NCBI GenBank assembly: GCA_947172415.1
Contig: OX359198.1
Coordinates: 5,735,401 to 5,799,400, forward strand
Direction of reading: 5' to 3'
DNA: 64,000 bases
Source of the DNA: Chondrosia reniformis
Taxonomy: Eukaryota; Porifera; Demospongiae; Chondrillida; Chondrillidae
Positions 40,101 to 52,614 of this stretch are shown in pieces. The notes under the pieces were generated by a model. That model was given only the letters and a program-made list of their open reading frames with translations, did no database searches and was not told the DNA's origin. Position 1 is the stretch's first letter. Each line of letters opens with the position of its first letter. The position numbers and the translations under genes were made by a program.

Positions 40101-43100
40101 TGGTTCACCTTTCTGGATGATGACAACAGCATGCAGTTTTAAGCACTTCAACTGAGAATATTGTTTCCATGCCAACCAACCACGGAACACTATGCAAAAA
40201 ACAACTGTCTCAGTAAAATGACCCATATTAAGTGATGCATTAAATTCAATTTATAGTTTTCAATAATTGAACATTCTGTGGTTAGTCTGTACACAAATCT
40301 TTATGAAGTCCTTCCTGTAACAGTTATTTTTCATACATGCATCAATTTTAGCAGGGTTTAGTAGTGCACATTGGCAGACTAGCTAGGTCTATATTCTACA
40401 CTACAAACATTTATCAATTTAAAAGGACAGTCCATTAAAATGGCTGAGGAAGAGTTACCAAAATATTCAAATGAAGGTAAACCTCTGAAGTGTCCATCTT
40501 ACCCAAATAGGTCCACCTGTGCAGAACACTATATTGCATATGCATGGTTACTGTGTATACATATCTATGTAGCAGGTATGTACGTATGTATACTGAGTGG
40601 TTGATTAAAACTACTACACTAGAGATTGCCTGATAAGTACTTGTGTGGACAATGGTCAAGTGCCCTTAATCACCACTGTAGTTGATTACAAGTACAGTAT
40701 ACGTACAAATGTACGTAGGTACTATGGGATAGCATTAATAGCTGACTTTAACATGTTACACTTTATATAAAGCATAAAGAGGCTTACCAGACTGAATGAC
40801 AAGAGCTGCTTGATTTGAAGTCTGGAGTTCTTGCTTATATTTCTTTCTCTGTACCCAACCACGAAAAACTAGACAAATTGGCATATCAGAGAGGAAATTA
40901 ACTTCATCCTCATAATCTGAGGTATCATTATGACACAATTACCTTTCTGTATCTTTATAGCAGCTTCAGACGTCTGTCTCTGCTTCATTCTCTGGAACTT
41001 TCTGCATGCTAAAAACCCTCTAACAACTGCATATCATAAAACAAACATGCAAAAGTGGTTAAACTTCTCTTCGCACCTGATAATAATCACAATAAGATCA
41101 TGTCTTATCTTTGAGATGGTCCATCTTTGGTCTTTTGAGCATGTAAAGACACAGTTTGTTGAAGTGGCTGAAGAAGACCCCAAGGGGTCAAAATGTCGAC
41201 TCTCCAGAAAACAAACGTCTTTAGACGCTCAAAAGACCAAAGATGAACCATCTCAAAGGTAAGTTAGAGTCTAAGATTTTGTCTCTTTGGAATATTGCTC
41301 TTGACTAGCAAACCTTTTTGTATCAATGTAGCTGCATGATGGTACAATTCCATCTTCTGATTCAACCTCTCAATGTGAAAATATTTCAGAAATATCTTGC
41401 TCTTTCCAATGGCCCAGTCCTTTAGGCCAGCTCGTTTTGCTATTTCCAAACAGCTTGCGGCTGAGGGCTCCACTGATTTGCTCAGTGTGAAGCTGATTAT
41501 CTTGTAGCTAGTGATAAACTAACCAAGTTGACATTAAACAGAGTTGCATAGGCCAAGAGGTCTTACCGTTTCAAGAAATTTCTAAATGTGATTCTATGGG
41601 AATATCCCTAGTGAGTTAGATAATAGAGAAGATGACCTTTCCTTACAGCAACTGTTATGCAATGGCATGATGCTATTAAGCAATGTTACAAACCTCTTTC
41701 CTTATTCTTGTAGTTTCCATGACGCCAGTATACTTGAGCTGCAACAAAACCTTCTCAACACTGAAATGCTCACTACTCTTCACATCATTTGGCTTAATGC
41801 ACCTACATACAATAATAATAAAGATGTGACTACATGTACATGCAGACATTAGCTATAATTAACACTTCAATATCATGTTATTCTTTAAAATGGTAATACC
41901 TGACAAAGTGGGGACTGCCACGCAACATTTTTGACATCAGATCTCTTAATGAGAACTAAAGAGAGACAGAGTTGGAACAGATAGACGGATAAATGTATGA
42001 ATCATGCACGGATAAATGTATGAATCATGCACTGCAGTTGTATAATTTAACAATCAGAAATTGAAAGAAAATGTAGTAACATGTACAGTATACAGAAATT
42101 AAAACCATGACTAGTGGATGGATTATCTAAAGTGTGATAATTCTGGTTCTTATAGAAACTCACAACAAAGTAGGAGCTGATTGTTTGTGCTCTTTTGGAA
42201 GTTCCAATTGACAAAAGAGCTTTCTTTGGCGTTGCACCACTTCCCTACAGGGTCACCACATTATAAAGGGTATAACAATCACATGATCATCACATGACCA
42301 GCAGTAGACTTACTTTGGATCTATCAGGGCCTGACCTACTAAAAAGGGGCGTGGCAGAAGGTGCTGGCTGGTGCTTTTTAGTCTCTTGCCTGCCTAGCAG
42401 TCCACCAGTACTGGTTACATAGGACTGAAACAACTGTCTTGCCAAAGGGTTACCTATATGTACATATCAAAGAAAAAAAGAAAAAAAAGGTGTATAACAA
42501 GGATTCACAGAAGATCAAGATAAAGAAAAAGACAAAGACTCCCAGGATCACTGATGAAGGGTGGAATTCCCAGAAACGGCTGTTGACCCAGTGGAGAAGA
42601 AGATGAAAGAAGGGAAAAGAAGGAAGAAAAGACTCCTGTATCTTCATCTAAAGCTCTCTTTAGGTTTAGTTCCCCTATAGGCTCTTTTTACAGAATAGGC
42701 ATATAGCATGTAGGAAAATGGTATCTTAGATTTTTCATGGGGTTGATATTACACTGTTAGTGTGCTAACCAGCATTTCTTAACAGGCTGAGGACTTCTGT
42801 GTGAAGTGTATCTCTATTTTTTTCTAGGAATCCAGTTGTCTCGTACATCACTGGTCCTGCATAGTGCAGTATAGTAAAGGTTGGACCCCTGTCTTTTGGG
42901 CAAATGTAAAAGGAAGAACTAATGTTATCGTGAAGTTTCTCAGAAAGAGTCTGATCTGTAGCAGCTGGAAAACGACTCTCTTCATCAATGAGATCAAGCA
43001 AACCCATTGGACGCTAACAGTGAAGCATTAGAAAGAATATTTATAAATACAATTGAACAACATATCAAGATCTTTGAAGTCGTCTTACATCAAGAAATAG

Positions 43101-46100
43101 TTCCAGAAGAGGTCTATTGTCAGTATAAGTTATCCTGGCAATGTCAATTCCTTCAGAACGGTATTCTTCCTAACATTCAAGAGGATTAAAGTTAAAGGAC
43201 ACGTAAGTAATGTGAAAAATCTAATGTCTCGAAAGAGCATCAATAAATGGTGTAAAATTGCATGCATTCTGTCTAGTGCTCCTGCATATAAAATTGTACA
43301 AAAAGCTGTTCTGGGAGCTTAATAAAACTGCAAATGTACGTATTCATTGCTGATTTTAAGGTGAAAACTAGTAATACCGTACTTTCAGTACGTTTTGCAT
43401 GTATTTAAGTCTTGCAACTTTTGCAAGTGGATTATGGAGTCTTATCTTAAACGAACTCTTCCTACAAGCCAAGAGACAGGACTTGGGGAGTCTACTACTA
43501 AAAGAGTCGATGAAAGAGTACAGAGTGTACTGGACGGTGGGGAGAAGAGAGCGAAGAAGCCAAGAAAGGAGTGAACTACAAAATGCAAACGTAAAATAGC
43601 AAAACTTTTCTCTGGAGCCCAAATCACAAAATCGTACTAATTACTGACATGCAAAAAAGGACAGTACATTGAATAGGATGGCCATGTTTTTTCGTGCCAT
43701 CCCTACTTACTTAGAGAGTACTGCCACACTCTCTGATACGTATTTAGTTCTATATATATTACATATACTGTAGATCATTGTGTAGTAGAGCTAATCTATG
43801 TATGGTTCTATTATAGTTTTACCTGCTCCCAAGCAAAGATGTACTGATTAAAGTAAAACTGAAGTTGCTCGTTCACAATGTTGATGCAGAGCTGTTCAAA
43901 GGAGTTTGACTTGAAGTTTTCAAATCCAAAGATATCCAAGATTCCAAATTTTAACATTTGGATTTGACTACATGTAGAATGCACAGCATGTGAGATGCGA
44001 CAAACACACATAAGTACTAGTAAGGGGTATTTAGTATATTAAGTAGGCAGGCACTGTTTCTACCAGTGATAGTTGTTACAGGCTATTTAGATTGCACTAC
44101 TAGTTCAGGAGTAGATCCTACAGTATCATTGTGTGATAAGAACAATTCTTGTACCAAATATGGAAAGAAGTGTTAATCTTACTTAGCTGTCCTGGGCTCA
44201 AGGATCTGATTTATTCTGTTCACTATCCAACTAAACAGCCTCCCATACAGAGCCTAAGAGGAGTTAACACACATAATATAGGAAGTATGAGGTGCTGGTG
44301 AAGGGAGGAATGGAGGAGGGAAGAGAAAGGAGGAGGGGAGGAGAGGGCATGGAGGAGGGGAAGAAAGGAGGAGAGGAGGGCATGGAGGAGGAGAGGAGAA
44401 GGAGGGGAGAAGGGTGGGGAGGAGGAGAGAAGGGTGGATATTTAAGAAGAATACAAGAGTAAAAGAACACAGGAAAGTAGAGAAAGGAGCATAAATACGT
44501 ACGTATACGGAACTTGGCTGAAATAGTCAACTTGTACATGTAATAATATTAGGGGTAGTGGGTGAGTATCCTCTGCAATCACCTTTGCCAAAGCATCCCT
44601 AATATCCATGGCATGTTCTATGGTGAGAGGTCTAACAATTGTCTCCCCATGTGTTACCACAGTAACAGTAGTAAGAACCTTTCTCATGTCCAAAGGACTA
44701 ACTGTCAACAGAGCTGAAACTGCATGAGAGGTTGAATCTGAAATATACTTGAAGCTAGTGTACTCTGGTAGGTCAAAATTGAAGATAAAATGCCACCTAC
44801 GTACCAAACTTAAGCACATCATCATTTTTGAAGATTTTCGCAGCATCTGTTAAATACTGTTGAGTGTAATCTTCTTCAATTTTGACATCTCCTAAATGTA
44901 AAATGGCTGACAGGATCTTATAGATGGATTCTACCTCTTGCCTCTTGAAGCCAATAATGCTGAAACTCTGTTCTATTCCCTGCATGCGATCGTTGAGGAA
45001 AGTCTTCTTCTTGCCACTCTTGCCTGTCCCACCTACCCTGAGGTAGCGATGCTGCCGAACACTAGCACAGCCATATTTGGTCATTTCTGGCCTGCTCTGG
45101 ATACCAGCCAAAAGGTAATAGAAGATATGAAAATTCCTTTCATTTCTAAAAAAGAAAGGATACATTACTGTACTAAAAGTACCAAACACAGCAGATATCA
45201 ATCATTACTGCTTATACTACAATATAACAGATTAGTTGATCTGCAATGAGAATTTTGCATTAAACTCTAGTTTTAATATGTGAAATATGTGTACAAAATT
45301 GAGGTAAATGTAGCAAATATTACAACCGAAATCAGTACCTTGCCTGTCCGACAACCCTGGACTTCTCCAGAAGGTACTCTGAAATATGAGCTACAAGTGA
45401 TCAGAGAGCATACAGGCACTGTTTCACTGGAGGAGCAATATATAATAACATGCTGCAACCAACATATCAAAGTACATACATACGTAGCAAGTAGTGGTAG
45501 AACTAAGCACATGTACACATCTTCAAAGTGTGTTACATTTCTAAATCATCTGACCCTTTAATACCACAACAGCAGTCAGGTATTACATCAAAGTTTGAGA
45601 GTCATTGAATGGGAATGCCATTATAATGAAGTCACCTCCTTGAACTAATCCATGCTCAGAGAAGAAGAGTTCGAGGTACTTTCCAAAGCGAGATGAATTG
45701 CTGTTGAAGACGGTCCTTGCATTCCCAAAGGATTCCATCAGAGGGTTAACTTGCAATATCTTCTCCTCCAAGGCTCTCGACTCTGCTTTTCCAAGCCTCA
45801 TCAAGTGGTGGACCAAGATGTTAGAAGCTTCAGTTTTACCTGCTCCACTCTCACCAGAGATGATGCAACACTATAAAATATTGCACAATGTGGGATTTAA
45901 ATTACAGAGTATCTAGGGACATTTGCCCCCCTTGATAAAGTCAAATTGGCAATTTTTAATAACAAACTTTGAACTAGATTAGACCTCAGAATTTTACTAT
46001 AATTTATTTGCCCCTCCTCCATTGTGGCCTTGTGATAATAAACCCTCCCAGTACATGTTTGACCTATGTACCTGGTCCCTCTGCTCCCTAAGCAATGCAT

Positions 46101-49100
46101 GATATGCATTGTCTCCTACTGCAAAGATATGTGGGGGAAACTGATCCCTTCTGGCTCCAATGTATTGCTTAGCAACCTGGACACATCAATATGGATTCCA
46201 AGTAAGTAAACAATAAGAAGAGAGAACTACTGAGAAGTGTGCACTTAATGACCTCATCTCTGTAAATATCCAATTGTTTGAAAGGGTTAATGGACACCAG
46301 TATGTCTCCAACATAAGTGTAGATAATGTTCTTCTTGTATCTTGCTTCCAAGTGAGTTACAATTGTGAGCTAACACAGCGGAGGATTTATCTGTAAATAT
46401 CTTATCAGAGACGTATATAATATATATTTGTATGGCTCAGTCCAGTAGTGAGTTCACAGGTCTTGTAGTGAAATAACTAGTGATAGCTGCTGTGTGCATG
46501 TGCTACAGAGAGGCTCACCTCGTCAATGGACTCAAGAGTAGCCAGATCATTGACATACTTTGAGGTCCTGCTCTGGGTAGGTATGCTGTAGCAGAGAAAT
46601 GAATCACATTCATACGTATTGTAACCTTTACATAGGTATTGTACATTAATTTGCTAGTCATGCACATACATGTACACGAACATATGCATGTGTATATATA
46701 TGTATACTTGCATGTACATATATTAAATGGGTAAGGTCTAGTGAGTATACGCAATATGGTTGAAGCTACTATTATGTATTCTCAAAATTAAAACAAATTC
46801 CCTACAGCATACTATAGTAATAAAGAACCAGACAACATACAACATCCTTCACATAGTATTTTACAGTTTCAGAAATACTGTTATTATCAGTATACAACAG
46901 TTAATGAATCTAGATTAAGGAGAAAACTGCAGAATTGAATGTCCTTTTATTAGCTTACAACTTTCTAGGACACCCAGAGTACTTACTCCATCTCCTCCAT
47001 CTTGCTATCAAATGCAGTTCCTACTTTGTAGGCATCTACTAAGGCTAGTATCTTGTAGCGTAACTGCAGGAAAAGAAAGTTAAATGCATTCACACTATTT
47101 GCATACCAGTAGGTACACTTCAGTGCAAGAAAGATATAATTTACATAAGATAATGACTAGATAACATTTCACTTACAGACTTTGTGTTGTGTGGTACATC
47201 TTGAATTAGCCTTTCTTTTTGGAGATCCTTACAGAAAGGTCTTTTTTCAAAGTCCTTTGACAGACATCTGCAGAATGTGCACATGTATATAAATCAATCA
47301 ATCAATCAATCAATCAGTCAGTATATTATATAAAATGGTGAACCCTTAGCTACTGGCTACCTCATGGTGGACCCAGTAATAAAGTATAAACGAGTACAGG
47401 CTTTACAGGATATTCAAATCAAATTACATTTTCAAATGATTTTCATATAATCAAACTATCCTTGTATTAAAAGGTAACTGCTTTGAAGTGGCAAATTATC
47501 TAATACACGTCTACTACTTTAGCAGATAACTCTTATAAGAAATAAATGAATATTATCTTTAGATGGTGCATTTCATGACTCTTTGAACGTCTAAAAATGC
47601 AGGTTTTGGTTTAAAACCTTATGTTGAACGTTTTGACTCCGAGGGTCTTCATCAGTCATTATATTAGACACTCAAAGAGCTGAGAGACGCACCATCTAAG
47701 AGATAAGTTGCATATAGTTAGAAGAAACCTTTATTTTATATTGTTGATCAAAAGTTAGGTATATAATAAAAAGAATCTAGAATCTATAGCTAATATTTTA
47801 CTTTACTAAACATTTATATATTATAAATTAAACAGATAACACTGTAAGGTTATACAACTAGAAGTGAAAATTTATAAGTATCAAAGATAGGTAACAGGCA
47901 CATTAAATTAGCACATTAAAATGAATAGAAATGAACATATTTAGCTAAGTGCAATGTATGCACATACAGAAACATATGTTGCTGTACAATACTAGTTAAT
48001 AAGTTCCATGTTTCACTTAAGTCATCTCTTACTTGGATATGAATTCATTCAGGCTCCTAGACCACCTCTCCGGGTGCCTCAGGGTCGGTGGAGGGTTCTT
48101 GGGGATCTTCAGTAGTGCCTTCATCGGATGCTCTCCGTAGTGAGGAGGGACACCGTCAGTTATCTCAATAGCTGTCACACCAAAGGACCATATGTCTGCC
48201 CGAAGATCATACTCCATATCCAATTGGTGCTCACAAGCAACCACTTCAGGGGCCATCCAGTATGGTGTCCCGATGGAGGAGTGCCTACGAGCCAATGTGT
48301 TCTTCACTTCCGTTGAAATACCTGTTAACAATAGTATACGTATGTGTCATCGGTGCGTAATCACATCCCTAAACACTGCAATCACTAATTATAACAAACT
48401 ACAATCCACTTACATAATATGCAGTACTGTAGTATAATTGATAATGTGCCAGAAACAGATGAACAAAGAACAAAATATTAATGTTTCATAATTACTTGAC
48501 AAGCATACAGGACACATATAAGAAGCCTAACTGCATCCTCATCCAAAGCTCTATAGGTTTGCCCTAAGTCATTAGTCTAAGAAAATTGTGTTTTAGTCTA
48601 TTCTATTTTCCTAGTTTCATAAGTACAATAACCATAGTTTTTGGAATATGGTGTTTCAGATAATTCATACATCTACGTATGCTGCAGTGTTTAAATAAAC
48701 TTGACAGCACACAATATAACAGAATCAGTTCCGAAGTATTTAACTACCACCAAGATTGCTTGGCTACCAATCTGTAACTAACCAAAGTCTACTAGCTTGA
48801 CTTGTGCATGATCTGTGAGCAAGCAATTTTGTCCTTTGATGTCCCGATGCATGCAGTGCTCTGAGTGGAGATATGCCAGCCCCGATAAGACTTCCTTTAG
48901 AATGTAACCAATCAGGTCCTCTGTAAGGGAGGTGCCACTCTCGTGCATAGATTTTACAAGATCTGTTACTGATCCATTGGAGCAATACTATAGAGAGAAA
49001 TGACCAATCAATATCAATATCAATATCAAATGAACACACACAAATCTCCAAGAGATTGGGGAGAAATGGGATATCTTACAAAGAAGTTCCATGAAGAAAG

Positions 49101-51732
49101 AGAGAAAAGCATGCAAGCAACATGTCATGCCTTTGTTACACAGTAGAACTCTATATTGAGCATGTTAATATAACTAATATATAACTCTAATAGATATAAC
49201 ATTGCCCTTAGAATACAAAGATTTCAGTAATCTGTATAGTGGAAATACATATATTCTATGGGATCAAGAAAAAGACAAATATTCCCAGGGTCACTGATGA
49301 AGGGCGGAATTCCCAGAAACAGCTGTCTGGCCCAGTGGAGCAAAAGAAGAAAGAGAAGACTCCTGTATCCTCGTCCAAAGCTCTCGCCAGGTTTAGTTCC
49401 CTATAGGCTTTTTAATCTATTCCAGTGTAGGCATAGCATGTAGTATGGTAGTAGAATAATCTGATAAATAATCCTGATTTTATGGCCTTAAAATGGCCAC
49501 TAATTTTTACAACTATACGTACTTACAGCATAGCAGTGAATGTTTGACATTAGAATATTATTCTGGTCTTTTAGCATCTATTGCCCAAGAGCATGTAGAC
49601 ACTAAGTATACAACCTTCATTAATCAAGCCCCTGAAATGAAGATACTTAGGACTTCATTTGTGGTTTCTAAATTGTGAAGGTTTCGCTTGATATAATACT
49701 TACCACTCAAAGTTGCATAATTGAACAACAATGGGTATCCCAAATTATTTATTGTTGGTATTGTTATTCCTTCCCTGTTACCGTGGAAAAACCTGAAACA
49801 TATTATAATTACAATAGCATTGCTTGGCAACGCATCTAATTTTAATTCACAGCTAAATAGATAATGAGCTAAATCATACATTATTTGACCTAAGTAATTA
49901 ACTTCACTTTGGTAATCTCTGTCTGTAAGAAGTCTGATTGCTGTATGATAAGATTAACAGGACAACTACCCCAGGAGTTCCATCATCAGAGATAATCTCA
50001 AATGAACTCACACTCATCATTAAGGACTTCTAAAGACAATTAGCTCAAATAATACTGATTATCATTATAGATTGCTGGACAAACAATAAGAGAATCTATA
50101 TATATCCCAGTATATGATCTGATGCCAGGGAAGGAAGAGAAATTGAAATCTCAAGCACATACTGTCTGAGAGGTTGTTGATGTGTATGCCAGAGGTTACT
50201 GATAACTACTGTCTACTTAAATTACAAACACTCTTTCATCTTCTGTATGACACAAGTGCAAATTTTAAATAATACCTTTCGACTAGCTTTCATGTAAGGG
50301 TACAATTAAAAGTATACAAAAAGTATCCATTTCTAACAAATTATAATGTAGTTATATATACAAAGGTAGAGTTTTAGAAACAAAATTTCAGTGGTTCAGA
50401 TTATAAGAAGCTCAAATCAATATGTTAATTAGGGTTAATATGTTACCACAGAACACCTTCCTATATGAACTTTCTTTAGGTGTGTACCAGATGTATACAA
50501 TTAGGACTAACAATGTCCCCAGTTGATTGCTTGTAGATGTTACTATGTAGTACTGTAAACTGAATACCACCTACATGCAGGCAGACATGTTCAATCAGGA
50601 AAATGGCTAATTAGATAAGCAATTCAATGTAACTATCGTCTGCTAAGACATGTTGACATTCCTGACAATTATATGATAATACAAAGTTGCTTATTCAATG
50701 TCATGCCATAAATATATTACTATAAAGGTCACTTCTTAAATCCCTTACCACATTAACAAAAATGCTTTTGATAAAACGTCTACTTCTTCCTCTCAGACAT
50801 ATGAGCTCCTATAGATATGTATCACTTAATTCATGGAAAAAGTACCGGTTTACAATCAATCTATACCTTCTTGCAAGAGTATTTACATACATACGTATAT
50901 AGCACAAGAGAGGTTTCAATTAGTAAAGACAATAAATCTGTTCATACAGAGTGTCTTTTTAAAGAGATGATGTAGTAAAACTTGTGAGCTCAATTGTGTG
51001 CATATAAATTACCTATCAGCAAGCACCTTAATTAAAGGTGAGCCTCAAGTATGGATTGTTGATTGGATGCAGGATGTGTCACAAGAAGTGGTCTGGCTTA
51101 TCAGGCCCCCAAGATTGATATTTTGCCAAACAAGGGTCAAGGTTGATATAATTAGATTCATGACCTACTGCAAAGCAGTAAACAACATGTCACTTGACTA
51201 TATATCTAGTCGATGCAGAGACTCCGTTCTAGATATTAAAGAACATGAATTTTGCCTTCAAAATGCTGTACATATCGTAATGAAAAGTGGAAGGTAGGTA
51301 TAAATATTTGTTGATAAATAAGAAACGCTACGGTATAAAATAGAAAGCTGGAAATTAAATGGTGGAAGCCAACAAAGTTCCGTATCTCTATGGAGCCATA
51401 CAAATGCTTCGGTTGCTTACCTCCATAACTAGCCAGATTCTATCGTCTGTTAGTTGTTCCTTCTTCAAAAAGGCTGCGTAAAATCTGACCAAATTAATGT
51501 GATTACAATGTCTTTGGAAAACATTTAACTCCGCCTTTATGTCTTCTTCTTTGTCTAATATAGCATCCATGACTTTGATAGCAGCAATCTCGCCATTGAG
51601 GCAGTTTCTTCCCTTGTATACCTCACCGTACGTCCCCTCTCCTATTGTTTCGATGAGCTCCCATTTTCCGTCAGGGCTCGGTAGGCTCTGGGCCCAAGGT
51701 ATTGCCACGTCATACGTGAGACCTGTGAACAT
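37168..51732 (-). CDS. MYO3: Class III myosin with N-terminal kinase domain
   Basis: Actin motor fused to a Ste20/GCK-like kinase, typical of the NINAC/MYO3 class that works in actin protrusions. The start codon is at 51732. Kinase exons lie near 51420-51732 (G-loop [11 protein letters not shown], lysine AAIKVM), 48782-48990 ([11 protein letters not shown]), 48030-48322 ([11 protein letters not shown]) and 47178-47270. The motor runs from about 47065 to 41290: P-loop GESGAGKT near 45860, switch 2 DIFGFENF near 43930, and the converter end [15 protein letters not shown] near 41360. The neck (41330 to about 38800) has eight IQ motifs, each split by a phase-1 intron. The tail exons lie between 38750 and 37168 and end LSRLKSKRT with the stop at 37168-37170. 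The tail has a Pro/Gln-rich stretch near 38500-38700 and no recognised domain. All catalytic kinase motifs are present. Human MYO3A and MYO3B have only a few IQ motifs, so this neck is long. Confidence 0.92.
41109..41258. mobile_element. MITE, 150 bp, in a myosin III intron
   Basis: Terminal inverted repeats of about 35 bp, beginning CTTTGAGATGGTCCATCTTT on the left and, complemented, CTTTGAGATGGTTCATCTTT on the right. The inside includes GAAGACCCC and GGGTCAAAA. It is related to the element at 47567-47702. Confidence 0.75.
42515..42750 (+). mobile_element. Dispersed repeat family 1, long copy
   Basis: About 235 bp: GATCACTGATGAAGGGTGGA, GAATTCCCAGAAAC, a GA-rich middle, then GGTTTAGTTCCCCTATAGGC and GGAAAATGGTATCTTAGATT. 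It is one of the longest copies and may approach full length. It lies in a myosin intron. Confidence 0.8.
44293..44440. repeat. Polypurine tract (GGA/GAA-rich) in a myosin intron
   Basis: About 150 bases almost free of pyrimidines on the plus strand, with imperfect GGAGGAGAGGAGGGCATGGA-type repeats. In the myosin transcript it is a long C/U tract upstream of the exon near 44180-44255. Confidence 0.8.
47293..47320. repeat. TCAA microsatellite
   Basis: Six to seven TCAA units just upstream (minus sense) of the last kinase exon of myosin III. Confidence 0.85.
47567..47702. mobile_element. MITE related to the one at 41109, myosin III intron
   Basis: The ends CTTTAGATGGTGCATTTCAT and (complemented) TCTTAGATGGTGCGTCTCTC form an imperfect inverted repeat. 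The inside holds GACTCCGAGGGTCTTCATCA, the reverse-complement counterpart of the core at 41109-41258, so the two copies lie in opposite orientation. Confidence 0.65.
48515..48665 (+). mobile_element. Dispersed repeat family 2, copy
   Basis: Shares AAAGCTCTATAGGTTTGCCC and GGAATATGGTGTTTCAGA with the copy at 31598-31745. It lies in a myosin intron between two kinase exons. Confidence 0.65.
49258..49465 (+). mobile_element. Dispersed repeat family 1, long copy
   Basis: Runs from GGATCAAGAAAAAGACAAAT through CACTGATGAAGGGCGGAATT and CAGCTGTCTGGCCCAGTGGA to GGTTTAGTTCCCTATAGGC and GCATAGCATGTA. It is among the best-preserved copies, in the 2.4-kb myosin intron at 48991-51419, which otherwise holds no gene I can see. 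Confidence 0.8.
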
Positions 51733-51917
51733 TTATATCTTTTGCCTTGGTACTTGTCAAAACGCCCTGGAAAGAAGTATAGGTCTGCTAATGGACTTTT
51801 GGAGGTGTGTACTCTAATGAGATTCACGACTAATAACGTGACTTAGGGGGTAACCGACCACGCCCATTTTTTCGCACCGAGCTTTCTTTCGTTGTTCAAA
51901 GAAACGCTGCTTGATCC

Positions 51918-52315
51918 ATGTCGGGAGTCGATGCTTACCATTTGGAAGGGTTAAGGAGACAAAGAAATGTAAATAGAATGAGTTCTCAGGGGAAAAGACC
52001 AGCTACAGTTGATTCTAATGTTTCAGTCAGTTATCTGCAACCATAGACACAGACACTTGTAGCCAATTATAATAGACTGTGTTTTTGACTTTATGCAAAG
52101 ATGTCACATTTTAATGTCACAGATTTCGCAAAATCGAAGGCAGATGACAGCTGGTAAACTGATAGGGATGAAGTCAGATGTGAGTGATGAAGTTCCCTTC
52201 AAACTACCCAAAAGACTCAATGTGAGTTTTCTATTCATTCCTCTGCTCATTCCCAGAATTTATACTTTGAATACATTCTATTCTATAGTCTATTAACTAC
52301 TTGCAGCAGTGGTAA
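51918..52315 (+). CDS. Candidate micro-protein gene divergent from myosin III
   Basis: Possible three-exon gene for 52 residues: 51918-51968 (MSGVDAYHLEGLRRQRN, donor GTAAAT), 52123-52221 (ISQNRRQMTAGKL to KLPKRLN, donor GTGAGT, acceptor GTCACAG) and 52307-52315 (QW and stop, acceptor TACTTGCAG). All junctions are phase 0 and have GT-AG ends. It starts 186 bases from the myosin start codon in the opposite direction, which would suit a shared promoter. The peptide is basic and I do not recognise it. The third exon is only nine bases. It may instead be chance, or the 5' end of another gene model. Confidence 0.3.
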
Positions 52316-52614
52316 AACTGGACTGCCATGGATCAGAGCATCTATATGGATTCTTTCCTTAATATCTAAATATGATGTAACTCATTTAATCCATATTTAC
52401 CTCTGTTTATCTTTAATCTTTATCCCGGCCCATTTTATTAGTATTTATGAATATATAGATGATTCATTATAAGTTTCAAATGCTATTGTTTCCATAATTA
52501 TATAGTAATAATGGCTAATCAGTGAAGGATCACATCAAAGGATTGAAACTGTATATTGAGAATACAAAAATGAAAAGTGACTTGATAATATCAGAGTTAA
52601 ACAAGTTATTTAAC

